A stretch of DNA of 64,000 nucleotides, from positions 1,922,001-1,986,000 of the forward strand of contig NZ_CP129111.1 in the NCBI RefSeq assembly GCF_030407165.1, written 5' to 3'. The stretch comes from Fontisubflavum oceani. GTDB taxonomy: Bacteria; Pseudomonadota; Alphaproteobacteria; Rhodobacterales; Rhodobacteraceae. The notes beneath the pieces are model-generated. The model was not told the origin of the DNA. It did no database searches and saw only the letters and a program-made list of their open reading frames with translations. Made by a program: the position numbers and the translations under genes. This document shows, piece after piece, positions 8,020 through 17,853 of the stretch; the first letter of the stretch is position 1; every line of letters begins with the position of its first letter.

Positions 8020-9257
8020 ATGGTCTCCTCCGACATGCATGACAGCCGCTATTCGTGGCTCCGCCTTGGCGTCACGCTGCTGATCGCCATTGTGGGCAAT
8101 GTGGGGATGTGGGCGATCATTGTGATCTTACCCGCGATCCAGGGGGAACTTGACGTCGACCGCTCGGCCGCGTCTTTGCCCTATGCGACAACGATGATTG
8201 GTTTCGCGCTGGGCAATCTGGTGATTGGGCGGGCCGTGGATCGGTTCGGGATCACCTGGTGTTTCATCGCCTCGGCCCTCGGCCTGGGTCTGTTTTTCAG
8301 CCTGTCGGCCGCGGCCAACTCGATCTTTGTGCTCTCGATCTTGCAGTTCATCGTGGGTTTTGGGACCGCCACCAGTTTTGGCCCCCTGATCGCGGATATC
8401 TCGCATTGGTTCTTGCGCCGCCGGGGCATTGCCGTGGCGATCGCGGCGAGCGGCAATTACCTTTCGGGCGCCATATGGCCGTTTCTTCTCAGTGGTATCT
8501 TGGCCGATCAAGGCTGGCGCGCGGCCTATCTTTTGCTTGCTGCAGTGACGGTATTGGTGATGATCCCGCTGGCGCTGATGCTGCGCCGGCAAGTGCCTGC
8601 CAGCGCGGTATCAGATGAGGTCATCGCGGTGCCCGGCCGCGCCAGGCAGGTCAGCTTCACGCCTGGCCAATTGCAGATGCTGCTTTTCATTGCCGGGCTC
8701 GCCTGCTGCGTCGCGATGGCGATGCCGCAGGTGCATATTGTCGCGCTGTGCGTTGATCTGGGCTATGGACCCGCGGTCGGGGCTGAGATGTTGTCGCTGA
8801 TGCTTTTAGGTGGGGTGGCCTCGCGGCTTGTCTCGGGCCTGGTGGCGGATTGGCTTGGTGGGGTTATCACTTTGCTGATCGGCTCGATCCTGCAATGCAT
8901 CGCGCTGTTCCTGTTCTTGCCCTTTGACGGGTTGGTCTCGCTTTACATTGTGAGCCTGATCTTCGGCTGGCGCAGGGCGGCATCGTGCCGAGCTATGCGA
9001 TCATCGTGCGGGAATACATGCCCGCGCGGGAGGCGGGCGCGCGTGTCGGGGCGGTGATTATGGCGACGATCATCGGCATGGCGCTCGGCGGCTGGATGTC
9101 AGGCTGGATTTACGATGTGACGGGCGATTATCAGTTGGCGTTCATCAATGGCATCGCTTGGAATGGATTGAACATCGGGATCATGGTCCTGATCTTGATG
9201 AATGCCCGGCGTGGCGCGGGACGCCAAGCCGGGGCCGGAGCGCGCTTGGCTCCATGA
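8020..9257 (+). CDS. MFS transporter (frameshifted near C-terminus)
   Basis: About 412 residues when repaired. Twelve hydrophobic segments can be traced, starting WLRLGVTLLIAIVGNVGMWA, with the MFS motif between helices 2 and 3 (GRAVDRFG) and an RRRG cytoplasmic loop. The frame breaks at about 8967: after SLIFG the expected LAQGGIVPSYAIIVREYMPA and the last two helices (ATIIGMALGGWMSGWIYDV; GIAWNGLNIGIMVLILM) are in the next frame, so one C is missing from GGC(C)TG. It resembles the monocarboxylate/oxalate-type branch by overall layout only. It follows the methyltransferase by 75 bp and might import its substrate or export a product. Confidence 0.8.
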
Positions 9258-9353
9258 CGCGTTTCGCGGCTTCGCAGGCGCAGCGCTCTGGACCATCGAA
9301 TCCTAGGGAACAGGGGGCAAGATGCCGGGTGTGCAGCCCGACCCGTGGCGCTG

Positions 9354-9372
9354 TCGCCCGAAAGGGGGGCGA
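9354..9372. terminator. Hairpin between convergent MFS and kynU genes
   Basis: Arms TCGCCC (9354-9359) and GGGCGA (9367-9372) with a seven-base loop, directly abutting the kynU stop and about 95 bp past the MFS stop. It lacks a T tract, so it is a weak candidate for a shared terminator. Confidence 0.35.
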
Positions 9373-10563
9373 TCAGGTCACCCGGTTTGCGACCTTGTAA
9401 GCCGGATCATCCCAAAGACGGTTCTCCATGATGTCTTGCAGGATATCCGCTGCCGCCACGATATCGGTGTCGTCGAGATAAAGCGGTGTGAACCCAAAGC
9501 GCATGATATTTGGTGCCCGGAAATCTCCGATCACGCCCCGCGCCACCAGGGCTTGCATCGCGGCATAGCCATGCTCGAACGCGAACGACACCTGGCTGCC
9601 GCGCGCCTCTGGATCGCGCGGGCTGGCCAGGGTCAGATCGGGGCAGCGGGCTTCGACCTCTTGGATGAACTTTTCCGACAGCCGGATCGAGGCGGCCCGC
9701 ACCTCGGCCATCGTCAGGCCCTCCCAAACCTTCAGGGCCTCTTCCAGCGCCGAGGTCTGGAGCACCGGCGGGGTGCCGACGCGCATCCGTTCGATATTGC
9801 CAGCCGGGCGATAGTCGAGATCGAAGGCGAAGGGCGCGTCATGGCCGAGCCAGCCGGAAAGGGCCGGGCGGACCCGCCCCATGATGTCGGGGCGGACATA
9901 AATGAACGCGGGCGCGCCGGGGCCGCCATTGAGGTATTTATAGGTGCAGCCAACGGCGAACTCGCAGTTCGATCCCGCCAGATCGACCGGGATCGCGCCC
10001 GCCGAATGCGCCAGATCCCAGATCATTACCGCGCCATTTGCATGTGCAGCGTCGGTGATCGCTTTCATATCATGCAATCGCCCGGTGCGATAATCGACCT
10101 CAGTCAGCATCACGGCGGCGACGCGGTCATCAATCGCGCCTGCGACCTCTTCCGGCGCCACGATCTTCAACTCGTGACCCTGGTTCAGCGAGGCCAGCAA
10201 CCCTTGCGCCATGTAAAGATCGGTGGGGAAATTGCCGCTATCGGAGAGGACAACCTTGCGGTCAGGCCGCATCTCAAGCGCCGAGGCCAGCGCCTGATAG
10301 ACCTTGATCGAAAGCGTGTCGCCCATCACCACACTGCCCGCAGGTGCACCGATCAGCCGGGCCACCTGATCACCCACGCGGGCCGGCTGTTCCATCCATT
10401 TCGCGTCGTTCCAGCCGCGGATCAGCTGTGCGCCCCATTCCTCGGTCACCACCTCGCCCACGCGCGCGGTGACAGATTTCGGCAACGGCCCAAGCGAATT
10501 GCCATCAAGATAAATCACGCCTTCGGGCAGGTCGAAGAGCTGTTTTCGGGGAAGGGTCGCCAT
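9373..10563 (-). CDS. kynU: Kynureninase
   Basis: 396 residues, the family's usual length. PLP-dependent hydrolase that splits L-kynurenine into anthranilate and L-alanine. The cofactor lysine is K209 in EFAVGCTYKYLNGGPGAP. The aspartate that holds the pyridine nitrogen is in IWDLAHSAGAIPVDL (about 183-195), and LDGNSLGPLP near the N-terminus is the kynureninase signature. It is the last gene of the minus-strand operon, 3 bp after kynA. Its product anthranilate is the expected substrate of the CoA ligase encoded on the facing operon, so the window carries both halves of the pathway. Confidence 0.96.
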   Translation of the reverse strand: MATLPRKQLFDLPEGVIYLDGNSLGPLPKSVTARVGEVVTEEWGAQLIRGWNDAKWMEQPARVGDQVARLIGAPAGSVVMGDTLSIKVYQALASALEMRPDRKVVLSDSGNFPTDLYMAQGLLASLNQGHELKIVAPEEVAGAIDDRVAAVMLTEVDYRTGRLHDMKAITDAAHANGAVMIWDLAHSAGAIPVDLAGSNCEFAVGCTYKYLNGGPGAPAFIYVRPDIMGRVRPALSGWLGHDAPFAFDLDYRPAGNIERMRVGTPPVLQTSALEEALKVWEGLTMAEVRAASIRLSEKFIQEVEARCPDLTLASPRDPEARGSQVSFAFEHGYAAMQALVARGVIGDFRAPNIMRFGFTPLYLDDTDIVAAADILQDIMENRLWDDPAYKVANRVT

Positions 10564-10566
10564 CGT

Positions 10567-11400
10567 TCACAGGCCTCCGCGCAGATTCCAAAGTTCGGGG
10601 AAAAGCTCCACCTCCAGCATTTTGCGGAGGTATTTCACGCCACTCGTACCGCCGGTGCCGCGTTTGAACCCGATGACACGTTCGACCGTGGTGACATGGT
10701 TGAAGCGCCAGCGGCGGAAATAGTCCTCAAGGTCCACCAGCTTCTCGGCCAACTCATAGAGGGTCCAGTGTTGGGCCGGGTCCTGATAAATCAGCGTCCA
10801 AGCCCGGGCGATCTCATCATCATGTTGATGCGGGGCCTCCATTCGGAACACCGACGGGTCAAATAGGATGCCCGTCCGCTCCGAAAGCGCATTTAGCGCG
10901 ACATGGTAGAGCGTCGGCTTGGCCAGTTCATCGGTCAGCATCTGGTGCAGTTCGGGCCGATGTTCATGGACCTTCATCAGCGCTTTGTTCCGATTGCCAA
11001 GCGCATATTCGATCAGCCGATACTGATGCGATTGGAAGCCGGAGGAATTGCCAAGCGCCTCGCGGAAGGTCGTGTAGTCGCTCGGCGTCATGGTGCGCAG
11101 CACATCCCAGGCCGAATTCAGTTGATCGAAGATGCGCGCGACGCGGGTCAACATCTTGAAAGCAGGTTCGAAATTGCCGGATGTCATTACGTCTCGGGCG
11201 GCGGCGATCTCGTGCAGGACAAGCTTCATCCAGAGTTCAGAGGTCTGATGCTGGATGATGAACAGCATCTCGTCATGGGCGGTGGAAAGAGGTGTTTGCG
11301 CGTTCAGAACCTGGTCGATTTTCAGATAATCGCCATAGCTCATATCGGTTTTGAACGACATCTTCGCGCCGTCTTGGCTCGGGTCATATCCCTGGCTCAT
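10567..11400 (-). CDS. kynA: Tryptophan 2,3-dioxygenase
   Basis: 277 residues. Heme enzyme that opens the indole ring of L-tryptophan to N-formylkynurenine, the first and committed step. Family motifs: MSYGDYLKIDQVLNAQTPLS, the substrate-binding helix FIIQHQTSELWMKLVLHEI (H51 and R/E neighbours) and the C-terminal heme-ligand segment RRWRFNHVTTVERVIGFK with axial H235 followed by RGTGGTSG. It is spaced 13 bp from the formamidase-like gene and 3 bp from kynU, consistent with one transcript. Confidence 0.97.
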   Translation of the reverse strand: MSQGYDPSQDGAKMSFKTDMSYGDYLKIDQVLNAQTPLSTAHDEMLFIIQHQTSELWMKLVLHEIAAARDVMTSGNFEPAFKMLTRVARIFDQLNSAWDVLRTMTPSDYTTFREALGNSSGFQSHQYRLIEYALGNRNKALMKVHEHRPELHQMLTDELAKPTLYHVALNALSERTGILFDPSVFRMEAPHQHDDEIARAWTLIYQDPAQHWTLYELAEKLVDLEDYFRRWRFNHVTTVERVIGFKRGTGGTSGVKYLRKMLEVELFPELWNLRGGL

Positions 11401-11413
11401 GGTCTCCTCCCTC

Positions 11414-12214
11414 TCAGCGGGTCAGCTCTTGCACCAGCGGGCTCTCGGCCTCGGCAAGGGCTTCGATGACCGAGAAATGGTTCTTGCCTGCCTCATAAAC
11501 CTCGGTGATGTTGTCAGCCTTGTCCTGCCAGGCCTCGCCGATCAACCGGGTCTGGCGGAGCAATTCGGGGCGCTCGGCGGCACCGACCCAGAAACAGGCC
11601 GGGATGCCGGGATAGGGAGTCTGGAGGGCGGGGCTTTCAGCCTCGGGCTCTTCGGCGTCCAGATGCAAGGTTTCGTTCATTTTGGTCAGCAGCAGCGGTC
11701 GAAGGTCATGGATGCCGCTGACCGACACGATCTTTTCCAGCCGGGTGAGGATATCTGACGCGAGCGGCCCGTTTTGGCACAGCATCCGCGCGGTCAGATG
11801 CCCGCCCGCCGAATGGCCGATGATCCGAATTGGGCCGGGGATGCTTTGCCCAGCGGTCGTGATCGCCACGCCGACTTCTTGTGTGATCTGCGAAATCCGG
11901 GCTTCGGGGGCGAGCGTGTAGCTGGGCAGCGCCACGGCCCAGCCTTTGGCCAGCGGCCCGGCGGCCAGATGCGAGAAATACGCCTTTTCCAGCATGTGCC
12001 AGTAGCCGCCATGGATGAAGACGATCAGGCCGCGCGGCGTGCCATCGGGCAGGAACAGGTCGAGGCGGTTGCGCGGGCCGTCGCCATAGGCCAGGTCGAA
12101 CTCGGCCCGCGTTGTTTCCCGAAAATGAGCCGCGGCGCTGGACCAACGCGCGGCCAATTGATCACTGCCAGGCACATAGCTGGAATTATCAAACGCGTCG
12201 GTCCAGTCGATCAT
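11414..12214 (-). CDS. Alpha/beta hydrolase, probable kynurenine formamidase (arylformamidase)
   Basis: 266 residues. An alpha/beta-hydrolase fold with the oxyanion motif HGGYW (68-72) and the nucleophile elbow GHSAGG (S135). The HGGYW form is typical of eukaryote-type arylformamidases. By family and position it should hydrolyse N-formylkynurenine to kynurenine plus formate between KynA and KynU. It is not related to the metal-dependent cyclase-type KynB of Pseudomonas, so this operon uses the alternative enzyme. The start overlaps the stop of the upstream beta-oxidation gene (ATGA), showing tight coupling. An acid residue and catalytic histidine (GKNHFSVIE) follow near the C-terminus. Confidence 0.82.
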   Translation of the reverse strand: MIDWTDAFDNSSYVPGSDQLAARWSSAAAHFRETTRAEFDLAYGDGPRNRLDLFLPDGTPRGLIVFIHGGYWHMLEKAYFSHLAAGPLAKGWAVALPSYTLAPEARISQITQEVGVAITTAGQSIPGPIRIIGHSAGGHLTARMLCQNGPLASDILTRLEKIVSVSGIHDLRPLLLTKMNETLHLDAEEPEAESPALQTPYPGIPACFWVGAAERPELLRQTRLIGEAWQDKADNITEVYEAGKNHFSVIEALAEAESPLVQELTR

Positions 12215-14169
12215 TCGGCACTGCCCCTCATGAACATCGGCCCACCGCGCCAGCGCGGGAAGCCATAGCCATTCACCATCACCACATCGATCGCCTCAGG
12301 GCTTTCAGCGATGCCTTCGGCAAGGATTTTCTCGCCCTCGGCCTGCATCATCTCAAGGATGCGCGCCATGATGCCTTCGCGCGACATTGGCACGCGCGTG
12401 ATGCCGCGCCGGGCCGATTCCGCTTCGATCAAGGCCGTGACCTCAGGGTCGGGCCGGCCGTTTTTGTCGTCGCTGTAATCATACCAGCCTTTGCCGGTCT
12501 TGCGCCCAAACCGGCCCTGTTCGCAGAGCCGATCCGCGATCTCGACATAGCGTTCATTGGGATCCCGGGTCGGCGCTTTGCGTTTGCGCGTCGCCCATCC
12601 GATATCCAGCCCCGCCAGATCGGCCATCTGAAACACGCCCATGGGGAAGCCAAAATCCACCATCGCGGCGTCCACATCTTGGGGCAGGGCGCCGTCCTCC
12701 AACATGTAATCCGCCTCGCGCCGATAGGCTGACATGACCCGATTGCCGATGAACCCGTCGCAGACGCCGGAGGGCACGGTCACCTTCTTCAGCCGTTTGC
12801 CGAGGGCCAGCCCTGTGGCCAGGACATCCGGCGCGGCGGCCTCGGTCACGATCAACTCGAGCAGTTTCATGATATGGGCGGGGGAGAAGAAATGCAGACC
12901 GAAGACACGCGAGGGGTCTTGGGTGCTGGCGCTGATCTCATTGATATCGAGATAGGAGGTGTTCGAGGCCAGGATCGCCTCGGGTTTGGTCACCCGATCC
13001 AGTTCGGCGAAGACCTGTTTTTTCACCTCCATGTCTTCGAAAACGGCTTCGATCACCAGATCCACCTCGGCCAAGGCAGCATAATCGATGCTGCCGCTCA
13101 AACCCGCTTCGGCTTTGGCCTGCGCCGCAGGGGAGAGCAGCCCGCGCTTGGCACTGCCGGCGAGCGTGTCGCGGACCCGTGTGAGGCCCGCTTCAAGCGC
13201 TGCCTCATCGCGCTCGATCATCGTGACTGAGAGGCCGGCGGTGAGACAGGACACCGCAATGCCCGCGCCCATCGTGCCACCGCCGATGACCCCGATTTGG
13301 GCGAGCGGGCGCGGCATCGCGCCCTTGGCGCGCGCGATTTTCGAGGCGCTGCGCTCGGCGAAGAAGATATGGCGGAGCGCGGTGGATTGGGTTGTGTCCC
13401 TCAGGTCGATGAAGGCCGCGCGTTCGGCGTCGAAGGCGGCCTCTGCGTCCAGGTCTAAAGACCGATCCACGGCGTCGATCGTGGCGACGGGCGAAAGCTG
13501 CCCCCTTGCTTTGGCCCGGATGCGGGTTTTCAGCGCCTCATAGGCGGCGATGTCTTCCGGCGGCTCTGCCGTGCGCTGCATCAAAGGCGTTGGCATGACC
13601 CCGTCTGCCGCTTCAGCGGCCAGCGCCCGCGCGGCCTCAAGGACGTCGCCCGCCGCCACCTTGTCGACCAGGCCAAGTTCTGCGGCTTTTGCGCCCGAGA
13701 TCGGCTTACCGCTCGAAATCATCTCAAGCGCATGGTTTGCGGGTACAACACGAGGCAAGAAAACCGTGCCGCCCGCGCCGGGGATGATGCCCAAATGCAC
13801 CTCCGGCAGGCCCAGTTTTGCCGTGGCGGTGGCCACCCGATGGCTGCACCCAAGCGCGACCTCGAGCCCACCGCCCAAGGCCACGCCCTGGATCGCCGCG
13901 ACCCAGGGTTTCGTGACCGCATCAAGCATCCGAACGACGCTTGGCAGGTTAGGGTCCTGCATCGGCTGGCCAAACTCGCGAATATCCGCACCCGCGATGA
14001 AGCTGCTGCCCGCGCCGATGAGAACGCTGGCGCGGACCTCTGGATTGGCCTCTGTCGCACGAATGGCATCGGCCAGCCCCTGGCGGATCGCATGGCTCAA
14101 CGCGTTGACCGGCGGGTTCGACAGGGTGACTGTCGCGATCCCGCCGTCAACTTCAACTGTGACGCTCAT
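12211..14169 (-). CDS. Fused enoyl-CoA hydratase / 3-hydroxyacyl-CoA dehydrogenase
   Basis: 652 residues. N-terminal crotonase domain (about 1-190: SSFIAGADIREFG, ALGGGLEVALGCSHRVA, LPEVHLGIIPGAGG). Then a linker and an NAD-binding 3-hydroxyacyl-CoA dehydrogenase domain (IGVIGGGTMGAGIAVSCLTA, GLHFFSPAHIMKLLELI) and the C-terminal helical domain repeated twice. It hydrates an enoyl-CoA and oxidises the resulting 3-hydroxyacyl-CoA. It is shorter than the aerobic FadB and matches the monofunctional-to-trifunctional proteins common in Rhodobacterales aromatic and amino-acid clusters. It overlaps both neighbours by 4 bp. It probably serves beta-oxidation of ring-cleaved intermediates; which ones is inference. 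Confidence 0.9.
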   Translation of the reverse strand: MSVTVEVDGGIATVTLSNPPVNALSHAIRQGLADAIRATEANPEVRASVLIGAGSSFIAGADIREFGQPMQDPNLPSVVRMLDAVTKPWVAAIQGVALGGGLEVALGCSHRVATATAKLGLPEVHLGIIPGAGGTVFLPRVVPANHALEMISSGKPISGAKAAELGLVDKVAAGDVLEAARALAAEAADGVMPTPLMQRTAEPPEDIAAYEALKTRIRAKARGQLSPVATIDAVDRSLDLDAEAAFDAERAAFIDLRDTTQSTALRHIFFAERSASKIARAKGAMPRPLAQIGVIGGGTMGAGIAVSCLTAGLSVTMIERDEAALEAGLTRVRDTLAGSAKRGLLSPAAQAKAEAGLSGSIDYAALAEVDLVIEAVFEDMEVKKQVFAELDRVTKPEAILASNTSYLDINEISASTQDPSRVFGLHFFSPAHIMKLLELIVTEAAAPDVLATGLALGKRLKKVTVPSGVCDGFIGNRVMSAYRREADYMLEDGALPQDVDAAMVDFGFPMGVFQMADLAGLDIGWATRKRKAPTRDPNERYVEIADRLCEQGRFGRKTGKGWYDYSDDKNGRPDPEVTALIEAESARRGITRVPMSREGIMARILEMMQAEGEKILAEGIAESPEAIDVVMVNGYGFPRWRGGPMFMRGSAE

Positions 14170-15395
14170 TGAAAGGCCTGCAGCCCGGTTTGTGCCCTGC
14201 CCAGGATCAGCGCGTGAATGTCGTGGGTGCCCTCATAGGTGTTGACGGCTTCCAGGTTCATCACATGACGGATCACGCCATATTCGTCGCTGACGCCATT
14301 GCCGCCATGCATGTCGCGGGCGACACGGGCGATATCGAGCGCCTTGCCGCAATTGTTGCGCTTCATCAGGCTAATCAGTTCCGCAGGCGCGGTATGATCG
14401 TCCAACATCCGACCGAGACGCAGTGCGCCCAGAAGGCCAAGCGAAATCTCGGTCTGCATATCGGCGAGCTTCTTCTGGATCAACTGCGTCGCGGCCAGCG
14501 GTTTGCCGAACTGCTTGCGCTCCATCGTATAGCTGCGCGCCGCGTGCCAGCAGGCTTCCGCAGCACCCATGGCGCCCCAGGCGATGCCAAACCGCGCGCG
14601 GTTGAGGCAGCCAAAGGGGCCCGCCAAACCGCTGATATTCGGCAACAGGTTCTCTTCGGGGACAAATACCTCATCCATCTGAATCATCCCGGTGATCGAG
14701 GCGCGGAGGCTGAATTTGCCTTCGATTTTCGGTGCCACCAGGCCTTTCATGCCTTTTTCGAGCACGAAGCCGCGGATTTTGCCGTCATGCGCGTCCGATT
14801 TCGCCCAGATCACGAACACATCGGCAATTGGCGAGTTGGTGATCCAGTTCTTGGCACCGGAGACCAGATAGCCGCCATCGACCGGCTTGGCACGAGTCAA
14901 CATACCGCCGGGGTCGGAGCCGTGATCGGGCTCCGTCAGGCCAAAACAGCCGACCCATTCGCCGGTGGCCAGTTTCGGCAGATATTTCTGCCGCTGTGCC
15001 TCGGAGCCATAGGCAAAGATCGGGTGCATCACGAGCGAGGATTGCACCGACATGGCCGAGCGATAGCCGCTATCGATCCGTTCCACTTCGCGGGCGACCA
15101 ACCCGTAAGAGACGTAATTCGCGCCCACGCCGCCGTATTCTTCGGGGATGGTCGAGCCGAGAAGCCCAAGCGCGCCCATTTCGGTCATGATCTCGCGGTG
15201 AAAAACTTCGTGCCGGTTCGCTTCGACCACGCGGGCGGCCAGTTTGTCCTGGCAATAGGCGCGGGCGGCGTCTGAAATCATCCGTTCTTCTTCGCTGAGC
15301 TGGCTCTCGATCAGGAAGGGGTCTTCCCAGTTCATCGGAGACAATTTCGAGGCGGCAAGTTTGGCGGCGCTGTCCATTGCGTGATCTTCTGGCAT
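14166..15395 (-). CDS. gcdH: Glutaryl-CoA dehydrogenase-like acyl-CoA dehydrogenase
   Basis: 409 residues from ATG 15395, chosen because GAGGAAACG precedes it; an in-frame ATG at 15461 lacks such a site. FAD-dependent acyl-CoA dehydrogenase with the signatures CFGLTEPDHGSDP and RAQTG, and the C-terminal NTYEGTHDIHALILGR, in which the Glu is the catalytic base of glutaryl-CoA dehydrogenase. That enzyme oxidises and decarboxylates glutaryl-CoA to crotonyl-CoA. It is the first gene of the minus-strand operon and divergent from the 2-aminobenzoyl-CoA monooxygenase gene over 164 bp. Glutaryl-CoA could arise from tryptophan or lysine breakdown, or the enzyme may act on a dicarboxyl-CoA of the anthranilate route. 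Confidence 0.88.
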   Translation of the reverse strand: MPEDHAMDSAAKLAASKLSPMNWEDPFLIESQLSEEERMISDAARAYCQDKLAARVVEANRHEVFHREIMTEMGALGLLGSTIPEEYGGVGANYVSYGLVAREVERIDSGYRSAMSVQSSLVMHPIFAYGSEAQRQKYLPKLATGEWVGCFGLTEPDHGSDPGGMLTRAKPVDGGYLVSGAKNWITNSPIADVFVIWAKSDAHDGKIRGFVLEKGMKGLVAPKIEGKFSLRASITGMIQMDEVFVPEENLLPNISGLAGPFGCLNRARFGIAWGAMGAAEACWHAARSYTMERKQFGKPLAATQLIQKKLADMQTEISLGLLGALRLGRMLDDHTAPAELISLMKRNNCGKALDIARVARDMHGGNGVSDEYGVIRHVMNLEAVNTYEGTHDIHALILGRAQTGLQAFQ

Positions 15396-15454
15396 CGTTT
15401 CCTCGCTACAGATGTGAGCCATGGGCTCTGGATTGGTACGCCTCGCACGGATTA

Positions 15455-15484
15455 ATTTCAAGCATAAAGGTTCATACTTGAAAT
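15455..15484. promoter_or_regulatory. 30-bp palindromic operator between the two catabolic arms
   Basis: Left arm ATTTCAAGCATAAA, centre GG, right arm TTCATACTTGAAAT. The arms match at 12 of 14 positions and the outer eight bases are perfect. It is 60 bp from the gcdH start and 76 bp from the monooxygenase/reductase start, well placed to control both divergent operons. The MarR gene at 18602 inside the plus operon is the obvious candidate regulator; a CoA-thioester ligand would be the analogy with other aromatic-acid MarR proteins. The binding itself is inference. Confidence 0.6.
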
Positions 15485-15559
15485 ACCTGGCAACCCGCGT
15501 AAGGTGTTTCGAAAGATGACATGGCCGGATTCGGCTCTGTTCGGGTTAGGGAGATCACG

Positions 15560-17853
15560 ATGCGCGTCGTTTGCCTAGGGGTGGCCCCGCCGGTTTGTAT
15601 TTTGCGATTTCGATGAAGCTCCGAAATCCGGCCCATGAGGTCACAGTTCTCGAGCGGAACAAGGCGGATGACACCTTTGGCTGGGGCGTCGTTCTGTCCG
15701 ATGACGCGTTGGAAAATATGACCGAGAATGATCCGATCTCGGCCGCGGCCATCCGCGAGAACTTCGCTTATTGGGATGATATCGCCGTCGTCCATGATGG
15801 CCATCGCACGGTGTCGAGCGGGCATGGGTTCGCCGGGATTGGGCGCAAGAAGATGCTCCTTCTTCTACAAGAACGTGCACGCGCTTTGGGAGTTAACTTG
15901 CAGTTCGAGACGCCCATCGGGCCGGTCGAAGACTACACGAGTGCGTATGATCTCGTGGTCGCCTGTGATGGGATCAACAGCGCGGTTCGGACTGCCTGGG
16001 CCGAGCATTTTAAGCCCGAAGTGGATGTGCGGGAGTGCAAGTTCATCTGGCTCGGCACACGTCAGAAATTCGATGACGCCTTCACCTTCATTTTCGAAAA
16101 GACCGAGCATGGCTGGGTGTGGGTCCATGCCTATCAATTCGACGACGACACCGCGACGGTGATTGTCGAATGCCAGCAAGAGACTTGGGACAAGCTTGGT
16201 TTTGAGGCGATGTCGAAGGCCGAGATCATCGAAACCTGCGAAACGCTGTTTGCGGCGCATTTGGATGGCCACAAGCTGATGTCGAATGCCGATCATCTGC
16301 GCGGCTCGGCGGTGTTTATGAATTTCCCACGTGTGCTTTGTGAAAAGTGGCACCATGAGAATGTCGTGCTTCTGGGCGATGCCTCGGCGACGGCGCATTT
16401 CTCGATTGGCTCGGGCTCACGGCTGGCTTTCGACAGTGCGATTGCATTGGCGGAGTTTTTGCATACCGAGCCGAGCCTAGAACGCGCCTTTGAGCGTTAT
16501 CAGGATGAGCGTCGCCTGGATGTGCTTCGGCTGCAATCGGCAGCCCGTAATTCGTTGGAGTGGTTCGAGCAGGTTGAGCGCTACCTCCATATGGATCCGG
16601 TGCAATTCAACCATTCGCTGCTCACCCGATCGCAGCGGATTTCCCATGAGAACTTGCGTTTGCGGGACCCGGATTGGCTGCTCTCGGCGGAGAAGTGGTT
16701 TCAGGATCAGGCCGGCGCGCCATCGAACGCCCCTGTCCGCCCGCCGATGTTCGCGCCTTTCAAGCTGCGCGATATGACGCTTGAGAACCGCGTCGTGGTA
16801 TCCCCCATGGCGCAGTATAAGGCGGTCGATGGTTGCCCCACTGATTGGCATCTGATCCATTACGGCGAGCGGGCCAAGGGCGGCGCGGGGCTGATCTACA
16901 CGGAAATGACTTGCGTGTCCGAAACGGGTCGCATCACGCCGGGCTGCCCAGGGCTTTATGCGCCCGAGCATGAGGTGGCATGGGCGCGACTGGTCGATTT
17001 TGTGCATGGCGAGACAGAGGCAAAGATCTGCTGTCAGATTGGGCATTCGGGCCGCAAAGGCTCCACCAATATCGGTTGGGAAGGGATGGACACGCCCCTT
17101 ATTTCTGGCAATTGGGAGCTGATTTCGGCATCGGCGATCCCTTGGTCGGCAGAGAATGCCGTGCCGCGCGAGATGACCCGCGCGGATATGGATGCGGTGC
17201 GCGATCAGTTTATCGCTGCGGCTCAGATGGCGGAGCGGGCGGGCTTCGACATGATCGAGCTACACGCGGCGCATGGCTACCTGATCTCGTCTTTCATTTC
17301 GCCGGTCTCGAATACTCGGACCGATGCATATGGCGGCAGCTTGGAAAATCGGATGCGCTATCCGCTGGAGGTGTTCCAGGCAATGCGAGCGGTTTGGCCA
17401 GAGCGCAAACCAATGTCGGTGCGGATTTCGGCCAATGACTGGGTGGGGGATGAGGGCGTGACCCCGGAAGAGGCGGTTGCGATTGCGAAGATGTTCAAGA
17501 TGGCCGGGGCCGACATCATCGACGTGTCCGCCGGGCAGACCACGACCGATGCCAAACCGGTGTATGGTCGGATGTTCCAAACCCCGTTTTCGGACCGCAT
17601 CCGCAACGAGGCCGCTATCCACACCATGGCGGTCGGCAATATCTATGAGGCGGATCATGCCAATTCGATCCTGATGGCCGGACGCGCGGATTTGATTGCC
17701 GTGGGTCGCCCGCATTTGGCCGATCCCTATTGGACCTTCCATGAGGCCGCCCGTATCGGCGATCGACATGCGGTCTGGCCAAAACCTTACGAAGCGGGCC
17801 GCGATCAAACCTGGCGCTTGGCCGACCGGGATGCCGAGGCGATCCGCGCATGA
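15560..17853 (+). CDS. 2-Aminobenzoyl-CoA monooxygenase/reductase-type fusion (frameshifted at start)
   Basis: About 764 residues. The true N-terminus is MRVVCLG at 15560 followed by GGPAGLYFAISMKLR, the FAD-binding GxGxxG. One G is missing from the run 15578-15581, which throws the start out of frame. Residues 1-385 are a salicylate-hydroxylase-like flavoprotein monooxygenase (DG motif, VLLGDASATAHFSIGSG). Residues about 397-764 are an old-yellow-enzyme-type NAD(P)H oxidoreductase (FAPFKLRDMTLENRVVVSPM, IGHSGRKGS, MIELHAAHGYL). This fusion is the layout of 2-aminobenzoyl-CoA monooxygenase/reductase of Azoarcus and of salicylyl-CoA 5-hydroxylase. Here it dearomatises the CoA ester made by the ligase at 21044. 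It overlaps the SDR gene by 4 bp. Confidence 0.88.

Noticed and set aside
9322..10866. 514-codon open frame on the plus strand
   Set aside because: Antisense to kynU and kynA, which are clearly real; composition is that of a shadow frame in high-GC DNA.
15571..17853. TTG start at 15571 for the monooxygenase/reductase
   Set aside because: It would remove the first strand and glycines of the FAD-binding fold; MRVVCLG at 15560 plus one missing G restores the family N-terminus.
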